Positions 7,969-15,327 of a DNA stretch of 64,000 bases are shown here, one piece after another. The stretch is from assembly GCF_029892845.1 (NCBI RefSeq), contig NZ_JARXVT010000004.1, positions 62,001 through 126,000 of the forward strand, read 5' to 3'. Both the position numbers and the translations under genes were made by a program. Under the pieces are notes generated by a model that made no database searches, was not told the DNA's origin, and worked only from the letters and a program-made list of their open reading frames with translations. Positions within the stretch are counted from its first letter, which is position 1. The number at the start of each line of letters is the position of its first letter. Source of the DNA: Aurantimicrobium minutum (GTDB taxonomy: Bacteria > Actinomycetota > Actinomycetes > Actinomycetales > Microbacteriaceae).

Positions 7969-10218
7969 ATGGTTGATACAACGGGTTCAACATCACTGCG
8001 TCGTCTTGTGCCACGAATCTTTAGCCGCGCACAACCTGCTGACGGTTTCGACAAGCTTCTCAAGACAGTTCGCCAACATCACCCTCGGGCTGACTTCATA
8101 CAACTTGAAGAGGCACATGAGGTAGCGCGCAAGGCACATGAAGGACAAAAACGTCGCTCGGGTGAGCCCTACATCACACACCCCATTGCCGTAGCTCAGA
8201 TCCTGGCCGAGTTGGGTATTGGCCCGAAGACCATCATTGCTGCGCTTCTCCACGACACAGTCGAAGATACTGACTACACGCTTGATGAATGTCGAGCACA
8301 GTTCGGCGCTGAAGTTGCCATGTTGGTTGATGGTGTAACCAAGCTCGACAAGGTGAAGTACGGCGACAGTGCTCAAGCCGAAACTGTTCGCAAAATGATT
8401 GTGGCAATGTCGAAAGACATTCGTGTTCTGGTTATCAAACTTGCAGACCGTCTTCACAATGCCCGTACCTGGGGCTTTATGCCTGTTGAATCTGCACAGC
8501 GCAAGGCTCGAGAAACACTTGAGATTTACACCCCGCTAGCTCATCGTTTGGGTATCCAGACCTTGAAGTGGGAACTAGAAGATCTCTCCTTTGCTGTCTT
8601 GCACCCCAAGATTTATCAAGAAATTGAAAACCTCGTCACACAGCGCACCCCTCAGCGCGAATCGTTTGTTCAGTCCGTGATCAAGGACGTAGAAAACGAC
8701 CTCAAAGCAGCTCGTATCCGCGGTGAAGTTAAAGGTCGCCCCAAGCAGTTTTACTCGATTTATCAAAAGATGGTTCTTCGCGGGCGTGAGTTTGATGAGA
8801 TCTATGACTTGGTTGGAATTCGCGTCATCGTGAACAGTGTTCGTGACTGCTATGGCATACTCGGCTCTATCCACGCCCGTTGGAACCCTATTCCTGGTCG
8901 CTTCAAGGACTACATCGCTACACCTAAGTTCAACCTTTATCAGTCTCTTCACACCACTGTGATGGGCCCTTCAGGTCGTCCTGTTGAAATCCAGATTCGT
9001 ACACCTGAAATGCATCACCGTGCTGAATTCGGTGTTGCTGCGCACTGGATGTATAAAGACCGAATGAACAGTGGCAAGAGTGACGATACCTTGGCTGTGC
9101 AGGACACCGACATGGCGTGGCTTGCTCACATCTCTGACTGGCAGGCAGAAACTGAAGACCCAGGAGAATTCCTCGACTCTCTTCGTTTTGAAATTGGTGC
9201 CAAAGAGGTTTATGTCTTCACTCCGAAGGGGCGCGTCATTGGCTTACCTTCTGGGGCAACACCCATCGACTTTGCTTATGCTGTTCACACCGAAATTGGT
9301 CACCGCACCATGGGGGCCAAGGTCAATGGTCGCCTTGTTCCGTTGGAGAGCAAGCTTTCCAGTGGTGACGTCATCGAAGTGCTTACTTCGAAGAACCCAG
9401 ATGCTGGCCCCAGTCAAGACTGGTTGAACTTTGTTCAAAGCACCCGCACACGTAACAAGATCAAGCAATGGTTTACCAAGGAACGCCGTGACGAAGCCAT
9501 TGAGCAAGGCAAAGACGCCATTGCTCGTGCAATGCGCAAACAAAACCTTCCCCTTCAGAAACTGATGACCCAGGACTCTTTGTCTGAAGTCGCAAGCAAC
9601 CTTCGCTATGAAGACGTCTCAATGCTCTATGCGGCGGTGGGAGAAGGACATGTCTCCACACAAAGCGTGATTGAGAAGATCCTTGCCAGTATTCATGAAG
9701 ATGGAGACACGGAGGAGGTTGAGTTTGTTCTGCCTTCTCGGGGACCCTCAAAGCCACTTCTGCACAGTGACTCAGGTGTTCTAGTTCGTGGTGCACCGGA
9801 TATCTTGGTCAAATTGGCAAAGTGCTGCACCCCAGTACCTGGTGATGCTATCTCCGGCTTCGTCACTCGCGGCCAGGGTGTATCTGTTCACCAGACAAGC
9901 TGCCACAACGTGTCGAACATGCTCAACGAACCTGAACGCATGATTGAAGTTGAATGGTCACCTTCATCAAAGAGCGTCTTCTTGGTTCAGATTCAAATTG
10001 AAGCTTTGGATCGTTCTGGACTACTTTCTGACGTGACGCGTGTTCTGTCTGAACACCACGTCAATATTTTGTCTGCAACGGTTAGTACCACTCAGGATCG
10101 CTTAGCGCTCAGCAGGTTCGTATTTGAGATGAGCGAAGTAACACATCTTGATCGGGTGCTCAACGCAGTTCGCCGTATTGATGCGGTCTATGACGTTTAT
10201 CGCGTCTCCGAGGGTTAG
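7969..10218 (+). CDS. rel: Bifunctional (p)ppGpp synthetase/hydrolase Rel
   Basis: This enzyme makes and degrades the stringent-response alarmone (p)ppGpp. The 749-residue protein has all expected parts in order: HD hydrolase domain (HPIAVAQIL; His95-Asp96 of LLHDTVEDT), synthetase domain with YSIYQKM and the RFKD signature (Arg311-Asp314), TGS domain (VYVFTPKGRVIGLPSGATPIDFAYAVH), and a C-terminal ACT domain. RxKD rather than ExDD at that place is the mark of bifunctional Rel enzymes. A strong AAGGAGG stands before the ATG. Its 3' end overlaps the convergent gene at 10215-10745 by four bases. Confidence 0.97.
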   Translation: MVDTTGSTSLRRLVPRIFSRAQPADGFDKLLKTVRQHHPRADFIQLEEAHEVARKAHEGQKRRSGEPYITHPIAVAQILAELGIGPKTIIAALLHDTVEDTDYTLDECRAQFGAEVAMLVDGVTKLDKVKYGDSAQAETVRKMIVAMSKDIRVLVIKLADRLHNARTWGFMPVESAQRKARETLEIYTPLAHRLGIQTLKWELEDLSFAVLHPKIYQEIENLVTQRTPQRESFVQSVIKDVENDLKAARIRGEVKGRPKQFYSIYQKMVLRGREFDEIYDLVGIRVIVNSVRDCYGILGSIHARWNPIPGRFKDYIATPKFNLYQSLHTTVMGPSGRPVEIQIRTPEMHHRAEFGVAAHWMYKDRMNSGKSDDTLAVQDTDMAWLAHISDWQAETEDPGEFLDSLRFEIGAKEVYVFTPKGRVIGLPSGATPIDFAYAVHTEIGHRTMGAKVNGRLVPLESKLSSGDVIEVLTSKNPDAGPSQDWLNFVQSTRTRNKIKQWFTKERRDEAIEQGKDAIARAMRKQNLPLQKLMTQDSLSEVASNLRYEDVSMLYAAVGEGHVSTQSVIEKILASIHEDGDTEEVEFVLPSRGPSKPLLHSDSGVLVRGAPDILVKLAKCCTPVPGDAISGFVTRGQGVSVHQTSCHNVSNMLNEPERMIEVEWSPSSKSVFLVQIQIEALDRSGLLSDVTRVLSEHHVNILSATVSTTQDRLALSRFVFEMSEVTHLDRVLNAVRRIDAVYDVYRVSEG

Positions 10219-10745
10219 AACAGAACTTTCTGTAATCGTGCCAGCGCCCTGCGCTTGTGAGGAATAGACACCATACTCTGGATAGTTCTTTCAACAAGTA
10301 CGTGTGAGAGATTAAACTTCTGCATCAATAAATGTAATGATTCGCCCATCGACACAGTTTCATTGTTGTCAGATTTCAACACGTCAATCAACGTCCTCAG
10401 GGGAGTAGTCACTCCATGTTTTCCTGATATCCAGATATCTGTTGTCGTGAGAGTCCGTTCTTCAATCTGAAGCTGAGGATTGTTTGGTTCACGAATGCGC
10501 TTTCCTTTCAAGGTTGACGCTGAATGGCGCCGTGGTTCAGGAATCACCTGATGAGCCCACAGTGCGGAAAACATGGTGAGAACCACAGGATGTCTTTCGC
10601 GACCCAGCACTAAAGAACTTCTTGAACGCCAGTCATCAATCTCATCCCACAACAGAAGCTTGTCGCTGATCTCGCCATCGAGACGAAGAGCTGCAAGCTC
10701 AGCAGAAGAGAAATAGTCCTGAAAAGATGAATGGCCCATCCGCAC
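10215..10745 (-). CDS. Hypothetical protein with a weak AbiEi-like segment
   Basis: I do not recognise this 176-residue protein with certainty. It is basic and soluble, without signal peptide or membrane helix. The middle part (ISGKHGVTTPLRTLIDVL) resembles the vTtpeRTlvDll element of AbiEi-type (type IV antitoxin-like) proteins, and the C-terminal helices are Arg-rich. No toxin partner (AbiEii nucleotidyltransferase) is adjacent, so an antitoxin role is not supported. The start may be GTG at 10745 or ATG at 10739; both lie inside a long inverted repeat at 10727-10768. The stop codon overlaps the end of rel tail to tail. It follows the DUF349 gene on the same strand after 54 bases. Confidence 0.65.
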   Translation of the reverse strand: MRMGHSSFQDYFSSAELAALRLDGEISDKLLLWDEIDDWRSRSSLVLGRERHPVVLTMFSALWAHQVIPEPRRHSASTLKGKRIREPNNPQLQIEERTLTTTDIWISGKHGVTTPLRTLIDVLKSDNNETVSMGESLHLLMQKFNLSHVLVERTIQSMVSIPHKRRALARLQKVLF

Positions 10746-10768
10746 ATAATGCGTGATGGGCCATTCAT
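10727..10768. repeat. Long inverted repeat over the start of the AbiEi-like gene
   Basis: The arm ATGAATGGCCCATC (10727-10740) is mirrored exactly by GATGGGCCATTCAT (10755-10768). The inner CGCA/TGCG pair (10741-10744 and 10750-10753) extends the stem with a one-base bulge and a five-base loop. In the minus-strand transcript both candidate start codons of the hypothetical protein fall in this hairpin. It could block translation, end transcription from the DUF349 gene, or be a protein-binding site. Confidence 0.7.
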
Positions 10769-10787
10769 GAAGTGAACATTCACTTCA
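10768..10787. repeat. Near-perfect 20-bp palindrome next to the inverted repeat
   Basis: TGAAGTGAA and TTCACTTCA are separated by two bases. It directly abuts the longer inverted repeat and lies between the DUF349 stop and the start of the hypothetical gene. Its symmetry suits a dimeric regulator's operator or the upper part of a terminator stem, but no T-run follows on either strand. Confidence 0.6.
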
Positions 10788-10799
10788 AGTGTGGACAAC

Positions 10800-12020
10800 T
10801 TACTTCAGGACAGCAAGCCATTCCTTCTGCGTTGCAATTGCTTCTTCGAGTTCTTTTGTCTTCTTGGAGTCCTTGGCTGCTTTGGCAGTGGCAAGTTCAG
10901 ATTCGAGCTTCTCAATTTTCTCTTCAAGTTGACCAGCAAGACCCTCAGAACGTGCCTGCTTTTCAGGGTTAGAGGCATTCCAGTGGTTGTCTTCTAGCTT
11001 GCGAACAGCTTGTTCAACCTTGCGCATGCGTTCTTCGGTGGGCTTGAGCTGTGCGCGTGGAACCTTGCCAGCAGCGTCCCACTTCTTTTGAAGAGCGTTG
11101 AGCTTGTTACGAGCGTCTACTCGATCAGTTGATTCAAGAAGAGCTTCAGCCTCTACGAGGATTGCAAGCTTCACTTCCAAGTTTCCTGCGAAGGAAGCGT
11201 CCTCAACCTCATCTTGTTCCTTCTTGGCTGCGTAGAGGGCATCTCCAGCTGCTTTGAAGCGGGTCCAGAGGGCGTCATCGATCTTCTTACCTGCACGAGG
11301 GGCAAGCTTCCACTGATCAAGCAATCCACGATAGGCAGCAACGCCGTTGGAGCCCTGCGAGAGGAGGGCCTCTGCCTTGGCAATGAGTTCTTCCTTTGCA
11401 GACTTTGCACCCTTGTTTTTTGAATCCAAATCGGCAAAAAAAGCGCGACGGTGCTGATCAAGTTTCTGGCGAGCATCGCGGAATCGCTTCCACAGATCGT
11501 TCGACTCAGTCTTTGACAGACGTGGGCCGTTCTTCTGAGCAGCCTGCCAGGCAGCAAACAATTCATCTACTTTTGCTGTGGTTGTCTTCCACTGAATCTT
11601 TGCTGGGTCGGCCGAAGCAAGAGCCTCAATTTGTTCGACGATCGCAACACGAGCAAGTCGAGATTCTTCAACTGCTGCTGCGTTCTTTTCTTTTTCTGCT
11701 TCGTTGAGCTCACTCAGGGAGGCAACAAGCTTCTCGAGGCGCTCAGCTAGAGCGGCATAGTTGCCGATGCCGTTCCGTGCCTCAACTTGCTCAGCAATCT
11801 TCTTTGAGCTTTCACTGATTTCTGCTGCAGGTGCACCACGCTTTGCGCGCTGTTCCAGCAGAACCAAGGCGGAATTGGTGTCATTGAACTTGCGTTCAAA
11901 GAAAGCTAAGGCCTCTTCAGGAGTGACATCTGCGTACTGACCAATCAGACGCTCACCGTCAGCTTCGACGACATATACATGGCCGGCTTCGTCGACACGT
12001 GCCGTTGTCTTTTCAGACAT
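10800..12020 (-). CDS. DUF349 domain-containing coiled-coil protein
   Basis: The product has 406 residues from ATG 12020 (MSEKTTARVDEAG), chosen because GAGGTGG stands just before it; the open frame extends ten codons further. After about 90 residues come at least three DUF349-type repeats of about 75 residues, each with a W and LWxRF-like core (DLWKRFRDARQKLD; ALWTRFKAAGDALY; KKWDAAGKVPR). A C-terminal Lys/Glu coiled coil closes the protein. The family is widespread next to rel in actinobacteria but its biochemical function is not settled. It is highly charged with no signal peptide, so cytoplasmic. The cyclophilin gene lies upstream in the same direction. Confidence 0.88.
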   Translation of the reverse strand: MSEKTTARVDEAGHVYVVEADGERLIGQYADVTPEEALAFFERKFNDTNSALVLLEQRAKRGAPAAEISESSKKIAEQVEARNGIGNYAALAERLEKLVASLSELNEAEKEKNAAAVEESRLARVAIVEQIEALASADPAKIQWKTTTAKVDELFAAWQAAQKNGPRLSKTESNDLWKRFRDARQKLDQHRRAFFADLDSKNKGAKSAKEELIAKAEALLSQGSNGVAAYRGLLDQWKLAPRAGKKIDDALWTRFKAAGDALYAAKKEQDEVEDASFAGNLEVKLAILVEAEALLESTDRVDARNKLNALQKKWDAAGKVPRAQLKPTEERMRKVEQAVRKLEDNHWNASNPEKQARSEGLAGQLEEKIEKLESELATAKAAKDSKKTKELEEAIATQKEWLAVLK

Positions 12021-12058
12021 AACAATCCACCTCGTTGGGATAGGGAACAACCAGCCTC

Positions 12059-12076
12059 AAGCCTAGAGCAAGGCTT
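12059..12076 (-). other. Hairpin between cyclophilin and DUF349 genes
   Basis: AAGCCT and AGGCTT pair around a six-base loop in the 72-base gap between these two minus-strand genes. No T-run follows, so it is at best a partial terminator or an RNA processing/stability element. Confidence 0.35.
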
Positions 12077-12092
12077 CCCTTCCCGGGGACTG

Positions 12093-12851
12093 TTACTTAA
12101 CGCTCACGCCAGTGAGTGTGACAGGTACCTTAGGTGCACCATCTGTGCCACCGTTGGCTGTGCCTTGGCTTGTCACCTGGGCCACGAGCTCTGGAAGACC
12201 ACTAGTGATGCGACCAATAACGGTGTATCCGCCTGCTGAATCACTGGGAATAGTGCTGTCTTCGTATACCAAGAAGAATTGGCTCCCCATAGAGTTGCCG
12301 TTTCCGCCTTGACGGGCCATCGCAATAGTTCCTGCAGGATAAACGTTGTCTGCAGGAGCATTCTCTACAGGGCCATAGGAATAACCAGGTCCACCGGTTC
12401 CATCTCCTACAGGATCACCACACTGGAGAACAAAGATTCCTTCAATGGTGAGGCGGTGGCAGCTAATTCCTTCATAGAATCCACTGCCAATCAGAGAGAT
12501 TGTGCTGGCCACAGCTTTGGGGGCAGCTTCGCCGTTGAGTTCAAAAGTAATGGGAACACCCGCAACATCCATTGCTCCGTTCCACACGCGGTATTCGCTG
12601 AGTGCAGCATCGGGGGAGCCATCTGTTGAAGCAGAGGGAGTAGAGGTCACTTCGGGGGCAGGTGACGTGATGGAAAGAACTGCTGAAGTAACACCAATTC
12701 CAAGAGCAATTGCCGTCACGCCGGAGATTGACCAGACAATCGCTCTATTCCGGGCCTTTTTGGCCTTCTGCGCGCGTTCATGAGCAGCTTTCCTATCTGC
12801 ATAAGACTTGATTCTGTCTCGGTCTTCTTTGGTTACGCGTTTGTCGCTCAT
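12093..12851 (-). CDS. Membrane-anchored peptidyl-prolyl cis-trans isomerase, cyclophilin type
   Basis: Cyclophilins speed cis-trans isomerisation of proline peptide bonds during folding. From ATG 12851 (MSDKRVTKEDRDR) the protein has 252 residues. It has a charged Lys/Arg N terminus, one membrane helix (about residues 40-62, IVWSISGVTAIALGIGV), a Ser/Thr/Pro linker, then the cyclophilin domain with CHRL, GDPVGDGTGGPGYSYG, AMARQGGNGNSMGSQFFLV and GGYTVIGRI. So the domain is probably outside the membrane. The frame is open to 12941 but that part overlaps the rarA start; MAK at 12860 is an alternative start. It is divergent from rarA with only 34 bases between. Mycobacterium has a cyclophilin (ppiB) beside rel as well. 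Confidence 0.9.
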   Translation of the reverse strand: MSDKRVTKEDRDRIKSYADRKAAHERAQKAKKARNRAIVWSISGVTAIALGIGVTSAVLSITSPAPEVTSTPSASTDGSPDAALSEYRVWNGAMDVAGVPITFELNGEAAPKAVASTISLIGSGFYEGISCHRLTIEGIFVLQCGDPVGDGTGGPGYSYGPVENAPADNVYPAGTIAMARQGGNGNSMGSQFFLVYEDSTIPSDSAGGYTVIGRITSGLPELVAQVTSQGTANGGTDGAPKVPVTLTGVSVK

Positions 12852-12885
12852 CTTCGCCATAGGAAGCAACGCTAATCTAAAGTCC

Positions 12886-14220
12886 ATGGCACAGGGCGAT
12901 TCGACACTCGGGGGACACACAGCTCCTCTAGCCGTTCGCATGAGACCTCGGAGTCTGACTGAAGTAGCGGGCCAAGATCAACTCCTCAAGACGGGCTCAC
13001 CTCTTCAAGTGTTGGCAGCACCAGGATCCCAGAGTGCAGTGTCTGTTATTTTGTGGGGCCCTCCCGGCACGGGTAAAACCTCCTTGGCACACGCCATTGC
13101 GACTTCTTCTGATCGTCGTTGTGTAGAACTTTCTGCAGTTACTGCTGGGGTGAAGGACGTCCGTTCTGTTATGGAGGAGGCTCAATCACAGCGTGATTTA
13201 TACGGCGTACGCACTTTGCTTTTTCTTGATGAGATTCATCGCTTTAGTAAGGCGCAACAAGATGCCCTTTTACCAGGCGTTGAAAACGGCTGGGTCACAC
13301 TCATAGCAGCCACGACTGAGAATCCTTCGTTTAGTGTCGTAACTCCTTTGCTTTCACGATCACTCCTGTTACGTCTCGAGCCACTCTCTGATGCTGCGTT
13401 AGATGCACTTATCCAGCGTGCTCTTGATGAGCCATTTGGCTTGGCAGGAAAATTCAGCGTTGATGAACAAGCTCGAGGTGCAATCATCAATTTCGCCTCC
13501 GGTGATGCTCGTAGAGTATTGACTTCCTTAGAGGCTGCTTCTGCGATTGCTCAGCAAACCTCGAAAAAGAAGTCTGGAATCATTGCGGTTACGGCTGATC
13601 ATGTTTCGGCAGCAGTGGATTCGGCTCTTCTTCGCTACGACCGCAATGGTGATGAGCACTACGACGTCATTAGTGCCTTTATCAAGTCAATTCGTGGTTC
13701 TGATCCTGATGCAGCTGTTCATTATCTTGCTCGCATGATTGCAGCGGGGGAGGATCCTCGATTTATCGCGCGACGTCTGATCATTTCTGCGTCTGAAGAT
13801 ATTGGTTTGGCAGACCCACACGCTCTCTCTGTTGCAACAGCTGCTGCGGATGCCGTTGCCTTTGTTGGTATGCCCGAAGGTCGAATTCCTCTTTCCGAAG
13901 CCACCCTTTATCTAGCTACTGCCCCTAAATCGAACGCTGCCTACAACGCGATTAATGCAGCGTTAGCTGATGTTCAAGCTGGTAAATCAGGTTCTGTCCC
14001 CAAACATCTTCGAGACGCTCATTACGCCGGAGCAAAGAAACTTGGACACGGTAAGGGATACCTGTATCCACACGATTCTGTTCTCGGCGTTGTTGAACAG
14101 CAATACCTGCCTGACACACTGGTTTCAACCGAGTACTACAAGCCCACAGACCACGGTTCTGAACGTGATGTCAAAGCGCGTCTGGAGAAACTTCGAGCCA
14201 TCACAAAGAAGCGTCGATAG
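12886..14220 (+). CDS. rarA: Replication-associated recombination protein RarA (MgsA) AAA+ ATPase
   Basis: RarA/MgsA/WRNIP1 ATPases act at stalled replication forks. The 444-residue protein has the family opening PLAVRMRPRSLTEVAGQDQLL, Walker A GPPGTGKTS, Walker B LFLDEIHRF, sensor ATTENPSF, and the C-terminal MgsA region (YDVISAFIKSIRGSDPDAAVHYLARMI; DPRFIARRLIISASEDIG). I chose ATG 12886, which gives MAQGDSTLGG; the frame is open to 12808 but this would overlap the divergent cyclophilin gene. Only two other genes separate the divergent cyclophilin from rel, the usual actinobacterial neighbourhood. Confidence 0.95.
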   Translation: MAQGDSTLGGHTAPLAVRMRPRSLTEVAGQDQLLKTGSPLQVLAAPGSQSAVSVILWGPPGTGKTSLAHAIATSSDRRCVELSAVTAGVKDVRSVMEEAQSQRDLYGVRTLLFLDEIHRFSKAQQDALLPGVENGWVTLIAATTENPSFSVVTPLLSRSLLLRLEPLSDAALDALIQRALDEPFGLAGKFSVDEQARGAIINFASGDARRVLTSLEAASAIAQQTSKKKSGIIAVTADHVSAAVDSALLRYDRNGDEHYDVISAFIKSIRGSDPDAAVHYLARMIAAGEDPRFIARRLIISASEDIGLADPHALSVATAAADAVAFVGMPEGRIPLSEATLYLATAPKSNAAYNAINAALADVQAGKSGSVPKHLRDAHYAGAKKLGHGKGYLYPHDSVLGVVEQQYLPDTLVSTEYYKPTDHGSERDVKARLEKLRAITKKRR

Positions 14221-14299
14221 CCACACGTCAATAGTGATAAGGTTTTAATGTCTATTTCGACTGTGAAGCGCGGCTGCAACACAGTAACGAAAGAACTGG

Positions 14300-14356
14300 A
14301 TGGCCCTGTAGCCGGGCACCATGACAAACCCCTCGATTTTTCGCTCTCTATGAGCG
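14300..14356 (+). promoter_or_regulatory. Structured leader before rpsD
   Basis: The 170-base gap between rarA and rpsD holds two hairpins: 14300-14322 (ATGG-CCC pairing with GGG-CA-CCAT, a two-base bulge) and 14342-14356 (CGCTC/GAGCG, five-base loop). S4 represses its own mRNA in other bacteria by binding a leader structure, so this is a candidate autoregulatory region. The link to S4 is inference, and I see no clear promoter boxes. Confidence 0.35.
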
Positions 14357-14390
14357 TGTTCATTTTGTTTGTTCAATCGAAAAGGAAATT

Positions 14391-15020
14391 GTGTCTACTA
14401 AGTCACGTACCCGTAGCAAGACCCGTCTGTCGCGTGCCCTCGGCATCGCACTGACCCCCAAGGCAGCAAAGTACCTGGAAAAGCGTCCCTACGCTCCAGG
14501 TGAGCACGGCCGCACCAAGCGCAAGGCTGACTCTGACTACGCAGTTCGTCTGCGTGAGAAGCAGCGTCTACGCGCTCAGTACGGTATTCGCGAAGCTCAG
14601 CTGCGCAACGTATTCCAGGAAGCTCGTAAGACCCAGGGTCTGACCGGTGAGAACCTGGTTGAGCTTCTCGAGATGCGTCTCGACGCTCTCGTTCTGCGTG
14701 CAGGTTTTGCTCGCACCACCGCTCAGGCACGTCAGCTGGTTGTGCACCGTCACATCCTTGTTGACGGTCAGCTGGTTGACCGTCCGTCTTTCCGCGTAAA
14801 GCCTGGACAGCTCATCCACGTCAAGCCACGCTCCGAGGTACTTGAGCCACTGCAGGTAGCTGCAGCTGGTGGCCACGCAGAGGTTCTTCCTCCCGTGCCT
14901 GCATACCTCGAGGTTGAACTCGACAAGCTTCACGCAACCTTGGTGCGTCGCCCCAAGCGTGCAGAAGTTCCCGTCACCTGTGACGTTCAGCTCGTGGTTG
15001 AGTACTACGCAGCTCGCTAA
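14391..15020 (+). CDS. rpsD: 30S ribosomal protein S4
   Basis: S4 is a primary 16S rRNA-binding protein of the small subunit body. The start is GTG at 14391 with a good AAAGGAAA ahead, giving MSTKSRTRSKTRLSR. The 209-residue protein shows KYLEKRPYAPGEHG, the S4 RNA-binding domain (LEMRLDALVLRAGFARTTAQARQLVVHRHILVDG) and the C-terminal VEYYAAR. It lies outside the main ribosomal protein clusters, as in some other Microbacteriaceae. No Zn-binding cysteines are present at the N terminus. A strong terminator follows. Confidence 0.97.
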   Translation: MSTKSRTRSKTRLSRALGIALTPKAAKYLEKRPYAPGEHGRTKRKADSDYAVRLREKQRLRAQYGIREAQLRNVFQEARKTQGLTGENLVELLEMRLDALVLRAGFARTTAQARQLVVHRHILVDGQLVDRPSFRVKPGQLIHVKPRSEVLEPLQVAAAGGHAEVLPPVPAYLEVELDKLHATLVRRPKRAEVPVTCDVQLVVEYYAAR

Positions 15021-15032
15021 ATTCTTAGCTCA

Positions 15033-15073
15033 GAAAGGGTGTGGATCTTCGGATCTGCACCCTTTCTTGTTTT
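15033..15073 (+). terminator. Intrinsic terminator after rpsD
   Basis: GAAAGGGTG-T-GGATC pairs with GATC-T-GCACCCTTTC around a TTCG tetraloop, followed by TTGTTTT. This is a classical strong stem with a U-rich tail 12 bases after the S4 stop and ends the rpsD transcript. Confidence 0.9.
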
Positions 15074-15136
15074 ATAGCTTGTGCTGCGCTCCCATAGACT
15101 GGAGTCTCGCATTTGCACCTTTCATCTGGAGAAATC

Positions 15137-15325
15137 ATGAAGCAGCTCTTTTGGCTTACCGTAGGCGTTATCGCCGGCTTCTTTGTCGCGCACAAAGTTA
15201 ACCAGACCGAAGAGGGCAAGGCGTTCTTCGCCAATCTTGACGCCAAGACTCGTGATTTCACAGACGCACTCGTTGAAGGTTACAAAGAGCGTGAGGCAGA
15301 GCTGCGCGCAGCTCGTAAGAACTAA
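15137..15325 (+). CDS. Small single-span membrane protein (hypothetical)
   Basis: The product has 62 residues from ATG 15137 with GGAGAAATC ahead; the open frame upstream to 15113 adds eight residues without a better ribosome site. An N-terminal hydrophobic helix with basic residues (MKQLFWLTVGVIAGFFVAHKV) is followed by a charged amphipathic tail (EGKAFFANLDAKTRDFTDALVEGYKER). No named domain is recognised. The gene sits two bases before alaS and downstream of the rpsD terminator, so it most likely shares the alaS promoter. Similar tiny proteins upstream of alaS are, as far as I recall, found in related actinobacteria. Function unknown. Confidence 0.8.
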   Translation: MKQLFWLTVGVIAGFFVAHKVNQTEEGKAFFANLDAKTRDFTDALVEGYKEREAELRAARKN

Positions 15326-15327
15326 CT

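Noticed and set aside
8575-8952. Minus-strand open frame of 125 codons inside rel
   Set aside because: Opposite the Rel synthetase domain, no homologous motif and no ribosome site.
10220-10233. ACAGAA/TTCTGT repeat after rel as terminator
   Set aside because: The loop would be two bases and the stem six weak pairs without T-run; too poor to call.
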